A DNA stretch of 8,795 nt from Chloroflexota bacterium (GCA_013697395.1 JACCWY010000079.1:1-8795), one strand, 5' to 3'. Positions 1 to 6,723 are shown, counted from the first letter of the stretch. A program made the numbers and translations. The notes: generated from the sequence alone by a model not told the origin.

Positions 1-1197
1 GGCCATGAGGGCATCAGCCTCGACTACGGCGCGCTGGCGAAGCGGCGTGACGCCGTCATCGAGAAGCACGTCGGCGGCGTCGAGTTCCTCATGAAGAAGA
101 ACAAGATAACCGTGCTGCAGGGCAACGGCGTGCTCACCGGGCCGACCAGCGTGCGCGTCTCCGGCGGCAATGCCGGCGACGTCGAGGCCAGCGCCGACAA
201 CCTGATCCTGGCGACGGGCAGCGCCCCGCGCCTCCTCCCGGGGCTGGAGCACGACGGCCGGCTCATCATCACGTCCGACGAGGCGATCACCCGCGGCGAC
301 GTGCCGGGACGCGTCACGATCGTGGGCGCCGGGGCGATCGGCGTCGAGTGGGCAAGCATGTACCGCGACTTCGGCGCCGAGGTCACGCTCGTCGAGTTCG
401 CGGATCGGATTGTGCCCCTCGAGGATCCCGACGTCGGCAGAGAGCTTGCGCGCGTCTTCAAGAAGCGCGGAATCTCCATCCATGCCGCCAGCACGATCGA
501 TCCGGAGAGCATCACCAAGGGCGAGAGCGACGTCAGCTTCGTCGTGGCCTCGAAGGACGGCGCGAAGCGGTCGGAGCTCACGGCCGACGTCATCCTGGTC
601 GCCGTCGGCCGGCAGCCGCTCACCGCGAACATCGGTCTCGAGGAGATCGACGGCGTGACCGTCGACCGCGGCTACGTCGAGGTCGACGAGTACATGCGCA
701 CCCGCGCCGAGCACCTGTACGCCATCGGCGACATCGTGCCGGGGTACGCCCTGGCCCACGTTGCCAGCCACGAGGCGGTCGTCGCGGTCGAGCACCTGGC
801 CGGCCACGAGCCCGAGCCGGTTCGGATGGACCTCATGCCGCGCGTCACCTTCTGCCGCCCGCAGATCGCATCGGTTGGCTTCACCGAGGATGAGGCGAAG
901 GCGGCCGGGCACGAGGTCAAGTCGGGCTCCTTCCCGTTCCGGGCGCTCGGAAAGGCGACGATCGTCGGCGAGATCGACGGATTCGCGAAGTTCGTGGCCG
1001 ATGCGGAGAGCGGCCTCGTGCTCGGCGCTCACATCATCGGCCCGCACGCCGGGGACCTGCTGGCCGAGCCGACCCTGGCGCGCCTGGTCGAGGCCACCGC
1101 CGCGGAAATCGCGATGAGTGTCCACGCCCATCCCACCCTGACCGAGGTGCTCGCCGAGGCCGCACTGGCAGTCGACGGGGCTGCGATCCACGTCTAG
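1..1197 (+). CDS. lpdV: Dihydrolipoyl dehydrogenase (E3) of the 2-oxoacid dehydrogenase complex, 5'-partial
   Basis: FAD-dependent disulfide oxidoreductase that reoxidises the dihydrolipoyl arm of E2 with NAD+. The reading frame is open from base 1, so the gene starts upstream of the window; 398 residues are visible of a usual 460-475. The missing part would carry the first FAD dinucleotide fold and the redox CxxxxC pair, absent only because of the window edge. Visible landmarks are an ATG-type motif (LATGSAPRLLPG), the NAD-binding Rossmann motif GAGAIG at 325-342 followed by E-rich VTLVE, the second FAD motif YAIGDI near 719-736, and the C-terminal dimerisation domain ending in HAHPTLTE, where the second His (1129-1131) and Glu (1144-1146) form the active-site dyad. 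The stop lies 16 bp before the E1-alpha start, so it is co-transcribed with it. Calling it LpdV rather than a general Lpd rests on gene order. Confidence 0.95.
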   Translation, partial: GHEGISLDYGALAKRRDAVIEKHVGGVEFLMKKNKITVLQGNGVLTGPTSVRVSGGNAGDVEASADNLILATGSAPRLLPGLEHDGRLIITSDEAITRGDVPGRVTIVGAGAIGVEWASMYRDFGAEVTLVEFADRIVPLEDPDVGRELARVFKKRGISIHAASTIDPESITKGESDVSFVVASKDGAKRSELTADVILVAVGRQPLTANIGLEEIDGVTVDRGYVEVDEYMRTRAEHLYAIGDIVPGYALAHVASHEAVVAVEHLAGHEPEPVRMDLMPRVTFCRPQIASVGFTEDEAKAAGHEVKSGSFPFRALGKATIVGEIDGFAKFVADAESGLVLGAHIIGPHAGDLLAEPTLARLVEATAAEIAMSVHAHPTLTEVLAEAALAVDGAAIHV

Positions 1198-1213
1198 CGA
1201 GGAGGGAGCCCGT

Positions 1214-2275
1214 ATGGCACAGACGGACACGCGGCCACGCCACGCCGAGCTCGGCCTCTCCGACGACGACGTGCTGGGGATGTATCGGGCCATGCTCCTG
1301 GCCCGGGCGGTCGACGAGCGCATGTGGCTCATGCAGCGCGCCGGCAAGATCGCGTTCATCATCTCGGGCCAGGGCCACGAGGGCGCCCAGGTCGCGACGT
1401 CGTGGGCCATGCGCAAGGGTGTCGACTGGATGGCGCCGTTCTATCGGTCCATCGCGTCGACGATGACGTTCGGCATGAGCGCAGAGGACATCATCACCGC
1501 CCACCTGGCCAAGTCCGACGACGTCAGCAGCGGCGGCCGGCAGATGCCGGGCCACTACGGTGGCGCGCCCTACAACATCGTGTCGCTCTCGTCCCCGGTC
1601 GGAACCCAGGTCCTGCATGCCGTGGGGATCGCCATGGGTGCCTGGGTGCGCGGCGACGACGTGGTGGCCATGACCCAGTTCGGCGAGGGAACGTCCAGCC
1701 AGGGCGAGATCCACGAGGCGATGAACTTCGCCGGTGTCCACGGCCTGCCCGTCATCTTCGTGTGCGAGAACAACGGCTACGCCATCAGCGTTCCCCTCGA
1801 TCGTCAGGTGGCCGGCGGCTCGGTCGCCGCGCGCGCGGCGGGCTACGGAATGCCGGGCGTCGTGGTCGACGGCGGCGACGTCCTCGGCTGCTACGCGGCG
1901 GCGAAGGAGGCCCACGAGCGGGCTCGGCGCGGCGACGGGCCAACCCTGATCGAGGCGCAGGTCGTGCGCCTGACCAGCCACTCATCGGACGACGACCAGC
2001 GCCGCTATCGGGATCCGGCCGAGGTCGACGCACTCAAGGAGCGCGACCCGATCCCGCAGTTCGCGAACGAGCTTCGTGCCGCCGGCGTGCTCACGGACGA
2101 GCGCGAGGAGTCCCTCCGCGCCGAGGTCAAGGCCGAGGTCAACGATGCCTCCCGGAGCGCCGAGGCCCGACCCGAGCCGACGGCCGACGATGCCCACGAG
2201 CGGGTCTACGCCGAGCCGATCCCCGGCGGCGGCACCGCCGTCCCGCACGACCCGATCAGCGACGGAGGGCACTGA
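1214..2275 (+). CDS. bkdAA: 2-oxoacid dehydrogenase E1 component alpha subunit, branched-chain (BkdAA) type
   Basis: Thiamine-diphosphate-binding alpha subunit of the E1 decarboxylase, which with E1-beta decarboxylates branched-chain 2-oxoacids and transfers the acyl group to lipoyl-E2. The protein has 353 residues. The ThDP motif starts with GEG (157-159) and ends with ENNGYAIS (185-192). GEG instead of GDG, GGRQMPGH (107-114) and HSSDDDQRRYR (256-266) match my memory of Bacillus BkdAA and human BCKDHA rather than pyruvate dehydrogenase. The start is fixed by a strong GAGGAGGG (1199-1206), 7 nt before the ATG. The ORF ends 3 bp before E1-beta. The last 15-20 residues, rich in Gly/Pro/Asp, extend past the usual family end at VYAE. 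Substrate is inferred from motifs and synteny; a pyruvate or broad-specificity enzyme is possible. Confidence 0.92.
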   Translation: MAQTDTRPRHAELGLSDDDVLGMYRAMLLARAVDERMWLMQRAGKIAFIISGQGHEGAQVATSWAMRKGVDWMAPFYRSIASTMTFGMSAEDIITAHLAKSDDVSSGGRQMPGHYGGAPYNIVSLSSPVGTQVLHAVGIAMGAWVRGDDVVAMTQFGEGTSSQGEIHEAMNFAGVHGLPVIFVCENNGYAISVPLDRQVAGGSVAARAAGYGMPGVVVDGGDVLGCYAAAKEAHERARRGDGPTLIEAQVVRLTSHSSDDDQRRYRDPAEVDALKERDPIPQFANELRAAGVLTDEREESLRAEVKAEVNDASRSAEARPEPTADDAHERVYAEPIPGGGTAVPHDPISDGGH

Positions 2276-2278
2276 GCG

Positions 2279-3265
2279 ATGGCCGAGCTGAACATCCTGG
2301 AGGCGATCCGCGGCGCCATGGATGAAGAGATGGAGCGTGACGAGCGGGTCATGGTCCTCGGCGAGGACGTCGGCAGGAAGGGCGGGGTGTTCGGAGCAAC
2401 CGAGGGCCTGTGGGCGAAGTACGGCGACCGGCGCGTACTCGACACACCGCTGACCGAGGGGATGATCGCGGGCGCCGCGATGGGCGCCGCCGTCTACGGG
2501 CTCCGACCCATCGCCGAGATCCAGTTCGCCGACTTCGTGTATCCCGCCTTCAACCAGATCGTGTCGGAGATCAGTCGCATCCACTACCGCTCGAACGGGA
2601 CGTTCACGGCACCGATGGTGATCCGCATGCCCTACGGCGGCGGCGTCCACGGTGCCCTCTACCACTCGCAGTCGAACGAGGGCTACTTCACGTCCACCGT
2701 CGGCCTGAAGGTCGTGGCGCCCGGAACACCCGCCGACGCGAAGGGCCTGCTGAAGGCGTCGATTCGGGACCCGGACCCGGTGATGTTCTTCGAGCACAAG
2801 AAGACGTACCGGCTGTTCAAGGCAGAGGTGCCCGACGGCGACACCGTCGTCCCCATCGGCAAGGCCGTCGTCGCCCGGCCGGGCAAGCACCTGTCGATCT
2901 TCTGCTACGGCTTCATGCGCACCTGCGCGCTCGAGGCGGCCGAGACGCTCGCGCGCGAGGACGGGGTCGAGGCGGAGGTCGTGGACCTGCGCACGCTGCG
3001 CCCGCTCGACAACGAGACGATCCTCGCCTCCGTCGGCAGGACCGGCAAGGCGCTGGTGGTCCACGAGGCGAACCGCTTCGGTGGGTTCGGCGCTGAGATC
3101 GCGGCCGAGATCGGCGAGCGTGCGTTCGAGTCGCTCGACGGGCCTGTCACGCGCCTCGCCGGGCCGGATGTCCCGGCGGTGCCCTACCACCACACGCTCG
3201 AGGACTGGTTCATGATCGGGCCGGCACGCATCGTGGATGCCGCGCGCAGGCTGGCAGCCTATTGA
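2279..3265 (+). CDS. bkdAB: 2-oxoacid dehydrogenase E1 component beta subunit, branched-chain (BkdAB) type
   Basis: Beta subunit of the E1 heterotetramer (transketolase-like pyrimidine-binding domain plus C-terminal domain). The protein has 328 residues, normal for the family. Visible landmarks are LGEDVGRKGGVFGAT (27-41); DTPLTE (55-60), whose Glu60 is the conserved residue that activates the ThDP pyrimidine; GGGVHGALYHSQS (120-132), with His129 corresponding to the active-site His of BCKDH beta subunits; FFEHKKTYR (170-178); and the C-terminal LAGPDVPAVPY (293-303). HSQSNEG replaces the commoner HSQSPEA or HSQSVEA, a mild variation. GGAGGG at 2264-2269 lies 9 nt before the ATG and inside the end of bkdAA, so translation is probably coupled. 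The following gene for E2 is separated by a long spacer, unlike the tight E3-E1 packing. Confidence 0.93.
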   Translation: MAELNILEAIRGAMDEEMERDERVMVLGEDVGRKGGVFGATEGLWAKYGDRRVLDTPLTEGMIAGAAMGAAVYGLRPIAEIQFADFVYPAFNQIVSEISRIHYRSNGTFTAPMVIRMPYGGGVHGALYHSQSNEGYFTSTVGLKVVAPGTPADAKGLLKASIRDPDPVMFFEHKKTYRLFKAEVPDGDTVVPIGKAVVARPGKHLSIFCYGFMRTCALEAAETLAREDGVEAEVVDLRTLRPLDNETILASVGRTGKALVVHEANRFGGFGAEIAAEIGERAFESLDGPVTRLAGPDVPAVPYHHTLEDWFMIGPARIVDAARRLAAY

Positions 3266-3302
3266 TGGCGCGGGTCGCGATCCTGCCACCTACCAACTAC
3301 CA

Positions 3303-3410
3303 TCGGCTTAGACGCAGCGGACCTGCAGGTCGGAGCGCCTATCGGTTCGCCCCACGCTCAGCCGCCGCGCACCGATCAACCGTGCACACCGTCGACAGCG
3401 CCTAAGCCGA
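3303..3410. repeat. Inverted repeat with 13-bp arms (12 matching) in the bkdAB-bkdB spacer
   Basis: The left arm TCGGCTTAGACGC (3303-3315) pairs with the right arm GCGCCTAAGCCGA (3398-3410) except for one A/C mismatch, leaving an 82-nt interior. Inside are a GACC-TGCA-GGTC mini-hairpin (3320-3331) and a possible ATCGGT/ACCGAT pairing (3341-3346 with 3371-3376). Weaker symmetry continues outward: TGCCA at 3284-3288 faces TGGCA at 3433-3437, and TACCA motifs occur on both sides. As RNA this would form a multibranched leader for bkdB; as DNA it resembles a small non-autonomous element with terminal inverted repeats. I cannot match it to a known riboswitch or element. Confidence 0.45.
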
Positions 3411-3415
3411 CCGTC

Positions 3416-3431
3416 ATTGGTATCTACCAAT
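3416..3431. promoter_or_regulatory. Operator-like palindrome upstream of bkdB
   Basis: ATTGGTATCTACCAAT is a perfect dyad with two 7-bp half-sites and a 2-nt centre, in a more AT-rich stretch than its surroundings. The half-site TACCAA(T/C) recurs at 3291-3297. Such spacing suits a dimeric repressor of, for example, the GntR, TetR or LacI type. The site is 66 bp upstream of the E2 start. As an RNA hairpin the 2-nt loop would be unfavourable, so a protein-binding DNA site is more likely. The regulator is unknown. Confidence 0.4.
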
Positions 3432-3497
3432 CTGGCACGCTTCGCAATCCCCGCACCACGACGAGTCATGACCTGACCAGAGGAAGGCCAACCACCG

Positions 3498-5027
3498 ATG
3501 GCAACCACGATCAAGATGCCCCAGCTGGGGGAGTCGGTCACCGAGGGGACGATCGAGCGCTGGCTCGTCAAGGAGGGCGACACCGTCGAGCAGTACGATC
3601 CGCTCTTCGAGGTCGTCACCGATAAGGTGAACGCCGAGGTGCCGGCCGAGGTCGCAGGCACCGTCACCAAGATCCTGGTTCCCGACGGTGAGACCGTGGC
3701 CGTCGGCACCCCGGTCGCCGAGATCGACGCCGAGGGCGCGGGGTCCGCGGCGAGCGACGACGACGCCCCGGCCGCAGAAGCGCCAGCCGCCGCGGAGCCG
3801 CAGCCAGAGCCGGAGCCGGAACCCGCCCAGGCGGAGGCGGCCGCAGTCGAGGAGCAGGAAGAGGCCCCACCGGCGGCGACCGACGAGCAGCCCGAACCGA
3901 GCGCGGAGTCTCCCCAGCCCCAGCCCCAGGCTCAAGCCGCCGAGCCGGCGGCACCGGAGGCCACGACGGAGGAAGCGGCACCCGAGGCGGCGTCCGAAGC
4001 TGCGACCGAACCGGCGCCGAGCACCGGCAACGGCGCGGCGCGCATGACCCCGGCGGTGCGCCGCCTGGTGCGCGAGCACGACATCGATGTCGCCCAGCTG
4101 CGTGGCAGCGGAGCCGGCGGTCGCGTCACGCGCGACGATGTGCTGGCCTTCATCGACAGCGGGGCGCAGCCGGCCTCGGCCGAGGCGCCGCCCCAGCCTG
4201 CAGCCACGACAGCCGCGCCGGCACAGCCGCAGCCCCAGGCCGCGGACGCCTCTCATGCGCCGGCCCCCGCCCCTGCGCCAACGACCCCTGCGCCGCCTCC
4301 CGTCCCGGCTCCGACCGGTGGCGACACCGAGCTGCCGCTGTCACAGATGCGCCGGGGCATCGCGAGGAAGATGACCCAGGTCAAGCAGACCGTCCCGCAC
4401 GCGTACACGGTCATCGAGGTCGACATGACCAACGTGGTGAAGTGGCGCGAGGCCAACAACATGGCCTTCAAGGCACGCGAGGGCGCCTCGCTCAGCTACG
4501 TCGCGGCGGTCGTGAAGGCCGTCACCGAGACCCTGCGCAAGCACCCGACCCTGAACAGCCAGTTCGCCGAGGACAAGATCATCCTCAAGCAGGCGATGAA
4601 CATCGGGATCGCGGTCGCGATCGAAAACGGCCTGATCGTGCCGGTCATCGCCAATGCCGACCAGCTCAGCATCAGCGGGGTGAACGGACGGATCCGCGAC
4701 GTGTCCAGCCGCGCCCACTCGGGCAAGCTGCGGCTCGACGAGCTGCAGGGAGGCACGTTCACCGTGAACAACACCGGCTGGTTCGGATCGGTCACGTCGA
4801 TGCCCATCATCAACGCGCCGGAGGTAGCCATCCTGTCGATGGAGGCGATCGTCAAGCGGCCACGCGTGATGGAAGTCGACGGTGCGGACGTCATCGCCAT
4901 CCGGCACATGATGAACATGACCTGCTCATTCGACCATCGCGTGCTTGATGGTGCCCAGGTCGGCGCATTCCTCGCTGACGTCCGAAAGGCACTCGAGGAG
5001 TGGGATCCGAACACCCCGATCGGCTGA
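3498..5027 (+). CDS. bkdB: Dihydrolipoyl acyltransferase (E2) of the 2-oxoacid dehydrogenase complex
   Basis: Core subunit that carries the lipoyl arm and transfers the acyl group from E1 to CoA. The protein has 509 residues. Domains in order: one lipoyl domain (1-80) with the lipoylation site Lys43 in TDKVNAE; a long Ala/Pro/Glu linker (81-181) with an EPEPEP run; a peripheral subunit-binding domain (183-219, MTPAVRRLVREH then GSGAGGRVTRDDV) that binds E1/E3; a second Ala/Pro/Gln linker (222-276); and the catalytic domain (277-509) with DHRVLDG, giving catalytic His480 and Asp484. A single lipoyl domain is usual for BCKDH E2s and Gram-positive type complexes. The linkers are longer than in many BkdB proteins. 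Lys43 should be lipoylated via LipA, whose gene is at 7540. The product could also serve a pyruvate-type complex. Confidence 0.94.
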   Translation: MATTIKMPQLGESVTEGTIERWLVKEGDTVEQYDPLFEVVTDKVNAEVPAEVAGTVTKILVPDGETVAVGTPVAEIDAEGAGSAASDDDAPAAEAPAAAEPQPEPEPEPAQAEAAAVEEQEEAPPAATDEQPEPSAESPQPQPQAQAAEPAAPEATTEEAAPEAASEAATEPAPSTGNGAARMTPAVRRLVREHDIDVAQLRGSGAGGRVTRDDVLAFIDSGAQPASAEAPPQPAATTAAPAQPQPQAADASHAPAPAPAPTTPAPPPVPAPTGGDTELPLSQMRRGIARKMTQVKQTVPHAYTVIEVDMTNVVKWREANNMAFKAREGASLSYVAAVVKAVTETLRKHPTLNSQFAEDKIILKQAMNIGIAVAIENGLIVPVIANADQLSISGVNGRIRDVSSRAHSGKLRLDELQGGTFTVNNTGWFGSVTSMPIINAPEVAILSMEAIVKRPRVMEVDGADVIAIRHMMNMTCSFDHRVLDGAQVGAFLADVRKALEEWDPNTPIG

Positions 5028-5137
5028 CCCCGTGCCAGGGGCAAAACGGCGGATCCTCTTGCGGTAGTACCTTCGGCGCTGGCGAGACAATCGCGATGAG
5101 AGATTGCGCTGTTCCCCGGTGGTCTTGGCCTGCCCGG

Positions 5138-5146
5138 TGCTACGAT
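5138..5146 (+). promoter_or_regulatory. Extended -10 promoter candidate for the exported protein gene
   Basis: TGCTACGAT fits the extended -10 pattern TGnTAnnnT (TACGAT at 5141-5146). No good -35 lies 16-18 bp upstream, which extended -10 promoters can lack. Transcription would start near 5153 and give a leader of about 60 nt containing a small GCCGC/GCGGC hairpin (5166-5180). The rest of the 184-bp gap after bkdB holds only a weak CCCC/GGGG stem right after the E2 stop (5028-5041) and an odd GGTAGTACC dyad (5063-5071). I see no convincing terminator for the bkd operon. Confidence 0.4.
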
Positions 5147-5199
5147 GCCTCGGTTCCGTAGGCATGCCGCCCGCTGCGGCGGATGTGCCGGCGGCCAAG

Positions 5200-5207
5200 A
5201 AGGAGGG
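5200..5207 (+). promoter_or_regulatory. Shine-Dalgarno site that fixes the start at 5212
   Basis: AAGGAGGG lies 4 nt before ATG 5212 and is among the strongest ribosome binding sites in the window. It rules out the longer in-frame readings from TTG 5104 or ATG 5164. Only the 5212 start places a clean Sec signal peptide at the N-terminus. Confidence 0.8.
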
Positions 5208-5211
5208 CCCT

Positions 5212-6168
5212 ATGGGGATCACACGTCCGCGGCTGGTCGTACCGATGACTATCATCGCCGCCCTCGCGCTCATGCTGGCGGCCATCGCGCCGGTGCTGGC
5301 CGCCCCGACCGGCGTATCGGGTTCGCGCACGACGCTCGCCGACCACGTCACCGACTGCAACGTGACATTCGACGCCGGGGGAAACCTGCTCCTCGATGGC
5401 TCGGCGCTCACCGTGGCCGAGGCAGCCCTCCTCGATGCGCTCCTGCTGGCCGACGCTGAGCTCGCCGCGGCCCTGCTGCTGGCGGCTGACGCGGATGCCG
5501 ACGCATGCGTCAACCTCTCCATCGATCTGCCGTCGACGATCACGCTCAACGCCGACATCCTGGTGTGCGGTGACGTTGTCATCGAGGGTGCGGTGTACTC
5601 GGTCGGCGGCGCCGTGATCGGAGCCGACCTCCTCACCGCGGAGCTCGAGAACCTGCTCGACGCGGCCGCGGCCGCAGGCGTCGAGGCGTGCGTCGGGGTG
5701 ACCGTCACGGACAATGCGGTCACGGTCGACGTACTGGCGCAGCTGTGCGTCACGGCCACCCTGCTCGATACCGGCGTGGTAAGCGTCGACATCGGTGGCA
5801 CGGAGTTCTTCTTCGACGGCCTGCTGGTCGATGTCGGCGGCCTGCTCGAGGTCGGTGTGAGCGTCGAGGTCAGCCTCGCCATCGTCGCGACGCTCGACGT
5901 CGCGGCCGGCACAGTTGAGCTGACGCTGATCGTCAGCGAGTGCGCGGCCGCGCCGACGCCGAGCCCGACGGCGACGACGTCACCGACCGGCACTGTCGCA
6001 CCGACCACGACTGGAACCGCCGCGCCGGCGGCGAGCTTGCTCCCGAACACGACGCTCGGGGACGGCTCGGGTGATTCCGGGCCGCTGGTGCCAGGCCTGG
6101 CGCTCGTGGCCGTGGCCTCGCTCGGCGCCATCGGCTACCGCGCCCTGGCGGCTCGCCGAGCGCGCTAG
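5212..6168 (+). CDS. Exported, C-terminally anchored surface protein of unknown family
   Basis: 318 residues, function unknown. It begins with a Sec signal peptide (MGITRPR, then a hydrophobic stretch to about residue 30, likely cleaved near VLAA). The ectodomain (about 32-245) is rich in Ala/Leu/Val/Asp and holds six cysteines at 49, 99, 119, 160, 179 and 244. Residues 97-157 and 158-215 look like two copies of one unit, each opening with ACV and a second Cys 19-20 residues on. A Thr/Pro/Ala stalk (246-275) leads to LPNTT (277-281), a hydrophobic segment (291-309) and the tail RALAARRAR. That is the layout of sortase substrates, although LPNTT departs from LPxTG, so it may simply stay membrane-anchored. 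The protein has no Lys or Trp at all, and no Arg from 40 to 309. It appears to be a single-gene unit with its own promoter and hairpin. No sortase gene is visible nearby. Gene call sure; function not. Confidence 0.85.
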   Translation: MGITRPRLVVPMTIIAALALMLAAIAPVLAAPTGVSGSRTTLADHVTDCNVTFDAGGNLLLDGSALTVAEAALLDALLLADAELAAALLLAADADADACVNLSIDLPSTITLNADILVCGDVVIEGAVYSVGGAVIGADLLTAELENLLDAAAAAGVEACVGVTVTDNAVTVDVLAQLCVTATLLDTGVVSVDIGGTEFFFDGLLVDVGGLLEVGVSVEVSLAIVATLDVAAGTVELTLIVSECAAAPTPSPTATTSPTGTVAPTTTGTAAPAASLLPNTTLGDGSGDSGPLVPGLALVAVASLGAIGYRALAARRAR

Positions 6169-6185
6169 GCACGGCCCTTCTCGCG

Positions 6186-6215
6186 CGGAGCCCCGGACGC
6201 GCGTCCGGGGCTCCG
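6186..6215. terminator. Perfect 15-bp-arm hairpin downstream of the surface protein gene
   Basis: A 30-bp perfect palindrome with the core AGCCCCGGACG/CGTCCGGGGCT, starting 17 bp after the stop at 6168. It is very GC-rich and no T-run follows on the plus strand, so it may be an atypical terminator or mainly a 3'-end stabiliser. It lies between convergent sequences and could act in both directions. Its core arm is shared with the hairpin at 6692-6721. Confidence 0.65.
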
Positions 6216-6271
6216 GCATGCTCACTCGGCCGGCTCGTCTCGGGAACGTGTCCGTGACGGTCAGCCCGTGG

Positions 6272-6691
6272 TCAGGTGCCCCTCCGTTCGTCCTTCTCGC
6301 GATACATCGCAGCATCCGCTTCCTGCATGAGGCCCGCTGCATTGCAGGGGGCTCCACGGCAGGCCGCCATGCCGACCGAGACCGTGAGCTCATAGCCTCG
6401 CTGCGTCCCAATTCGCGCCATCGAGGCCAGTCTCAGCCGCTCGGCCAGGAGGATCGCCTCAAGCCCCTCGATCACGGCGGCGATGACCACGAACTCGTCG
6501 CCGCCGATGCGATACACCTGGTCGCTGGCGCGGACCTGGGCAAGGAGCGCTCGCGCGATGCGCTGGAGTGCCAGGTCGCCCTGGGCGTGCCCGCGGGCGT
6601 CGTCGAAGCCCTTGAACCCGTCGAGATCCAGGAAGTACACCGCCAGCGCCGCGTCCTCGCGCACGGCGCGCTCGACCTCGGCGCTGATGTC
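6272..6691 (-). pseudogene. 5'-truncated GGDEF (diguanylate cyclase) domain fragment
   Basis: GGDEF domains make cyclic di-GMP from two GTP. About 139 residues of the C-terminal part of the domain are present: FLDLDGFK (metal site), GHAQGD, the inhibitory I-site RxxD (RASD, 6521-6532), an intact GGDEF active motif (6491-6505), the VSVGMA strand and the closing ADAAMYREKDE. Missing are the domain's first roughly 25 residues, including the usual DxLTGLxNR, and any sensor or membrane region. FKGFDD has Asp where families show Asn in FKxxND, a guanine-contacting position. The frame stays open upstream, but it would be translated through the terminator at 6692-6721 and then overlap the AlkD gene in another frame. 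I see no ribosome binding site or credible start after the hairpin. I therefore read it as a decayed remnant, not a functional cyclase. Confidence 0.7.
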
Positions 6692-6721
6692 AAAGCCCCG
6701 GACGGCCACGTCCGGGGCTTT
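6692..6721. terminator. Bidirectional rho-independent terminator after the AlkD-family gene
   Basis: AAAGCCCCGGACG (6692-6704) and CGTCCGGGGCTTT (6709-6721) form a 13-bp perfect stem with the 4-nt loop GCCA. A-tracts and T-tracts at the base allow termination in both directions. On the minus strand it begins 2 bp after the AlkD-family stop (TAG, 6724-6726) and so ends that transcript. It separates the GGDEF fragment from any upstream transcription. Confidence 0.85.
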
Positions 6722-6723
6722 CT

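Larger units (their letters stand above)
3266..3497. other. 232-bp non-coding spacer between E1-beta and E2
   Basis: I see no credible gene in this gap. It contains tandem 7-bp units TACCAAC/TACCATC (3291-3304), a 12-bp palindrome GACCTGCAGGTC (3320-3331), an inverted repeat with distant arms (3303-3315 and 3398-3410), and an operator-like palindrome (3416-3431). A purine-rich AGAGGAAGG (3479-3487) lies 10 nt before the E2 ATG and is its probable ribosome binding site. I find no convincing -35/-10 pair. The length and symmetric content suggest that E2 has its own regulatory region or that a small element inserted inside the operon; which of these applies cannot be decided from sequence alone. 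Confidence 0.7.

Noticed and set aside
1214..3265. Pyruvate dehydrogenase E1 alpha/beta
   Set aside because: GEG in the ThDP motif, the HSSDDDQRRYR loop, and the E3-E1a-E1b-E2 order fit the branched-chain type better; pyruvate cannot be excluded as a substrate.
1982..3289. 435-codon minus-strand frame opposite bkdAA/bkdAB
   Set aside because: His/Arg/Asp-rich shadow typical of antisense to high-GC genes; the plus-strand E1 subunits are unambiguous.
3750..4030. Tandem DNA repeats in the E2 gene
   Set aside because: The repetitiveness is low-complexity Ala/Pro/Glu codon usage of an interdomain linker, not a true satellite or CRISPR-like repeat.
5104..5211. Longer N-terminus for the surface protein from TTG 5104 or ATG 5164
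   Set aside because: It would bury the signal peptide and the strong AAGGAGGG site; it also crosses the putative -10 element.
4926..6131. Long minus-strand open frame (401 codons) opposite the surface protein gene
   Set aside because: Ser/Thr/Ala-rich low-complexity translation with no motif or ribosome binding site; the plus strand has a coherent signal peptide, stalk and anchor. Antisense open frames are common in GC-rich genes.
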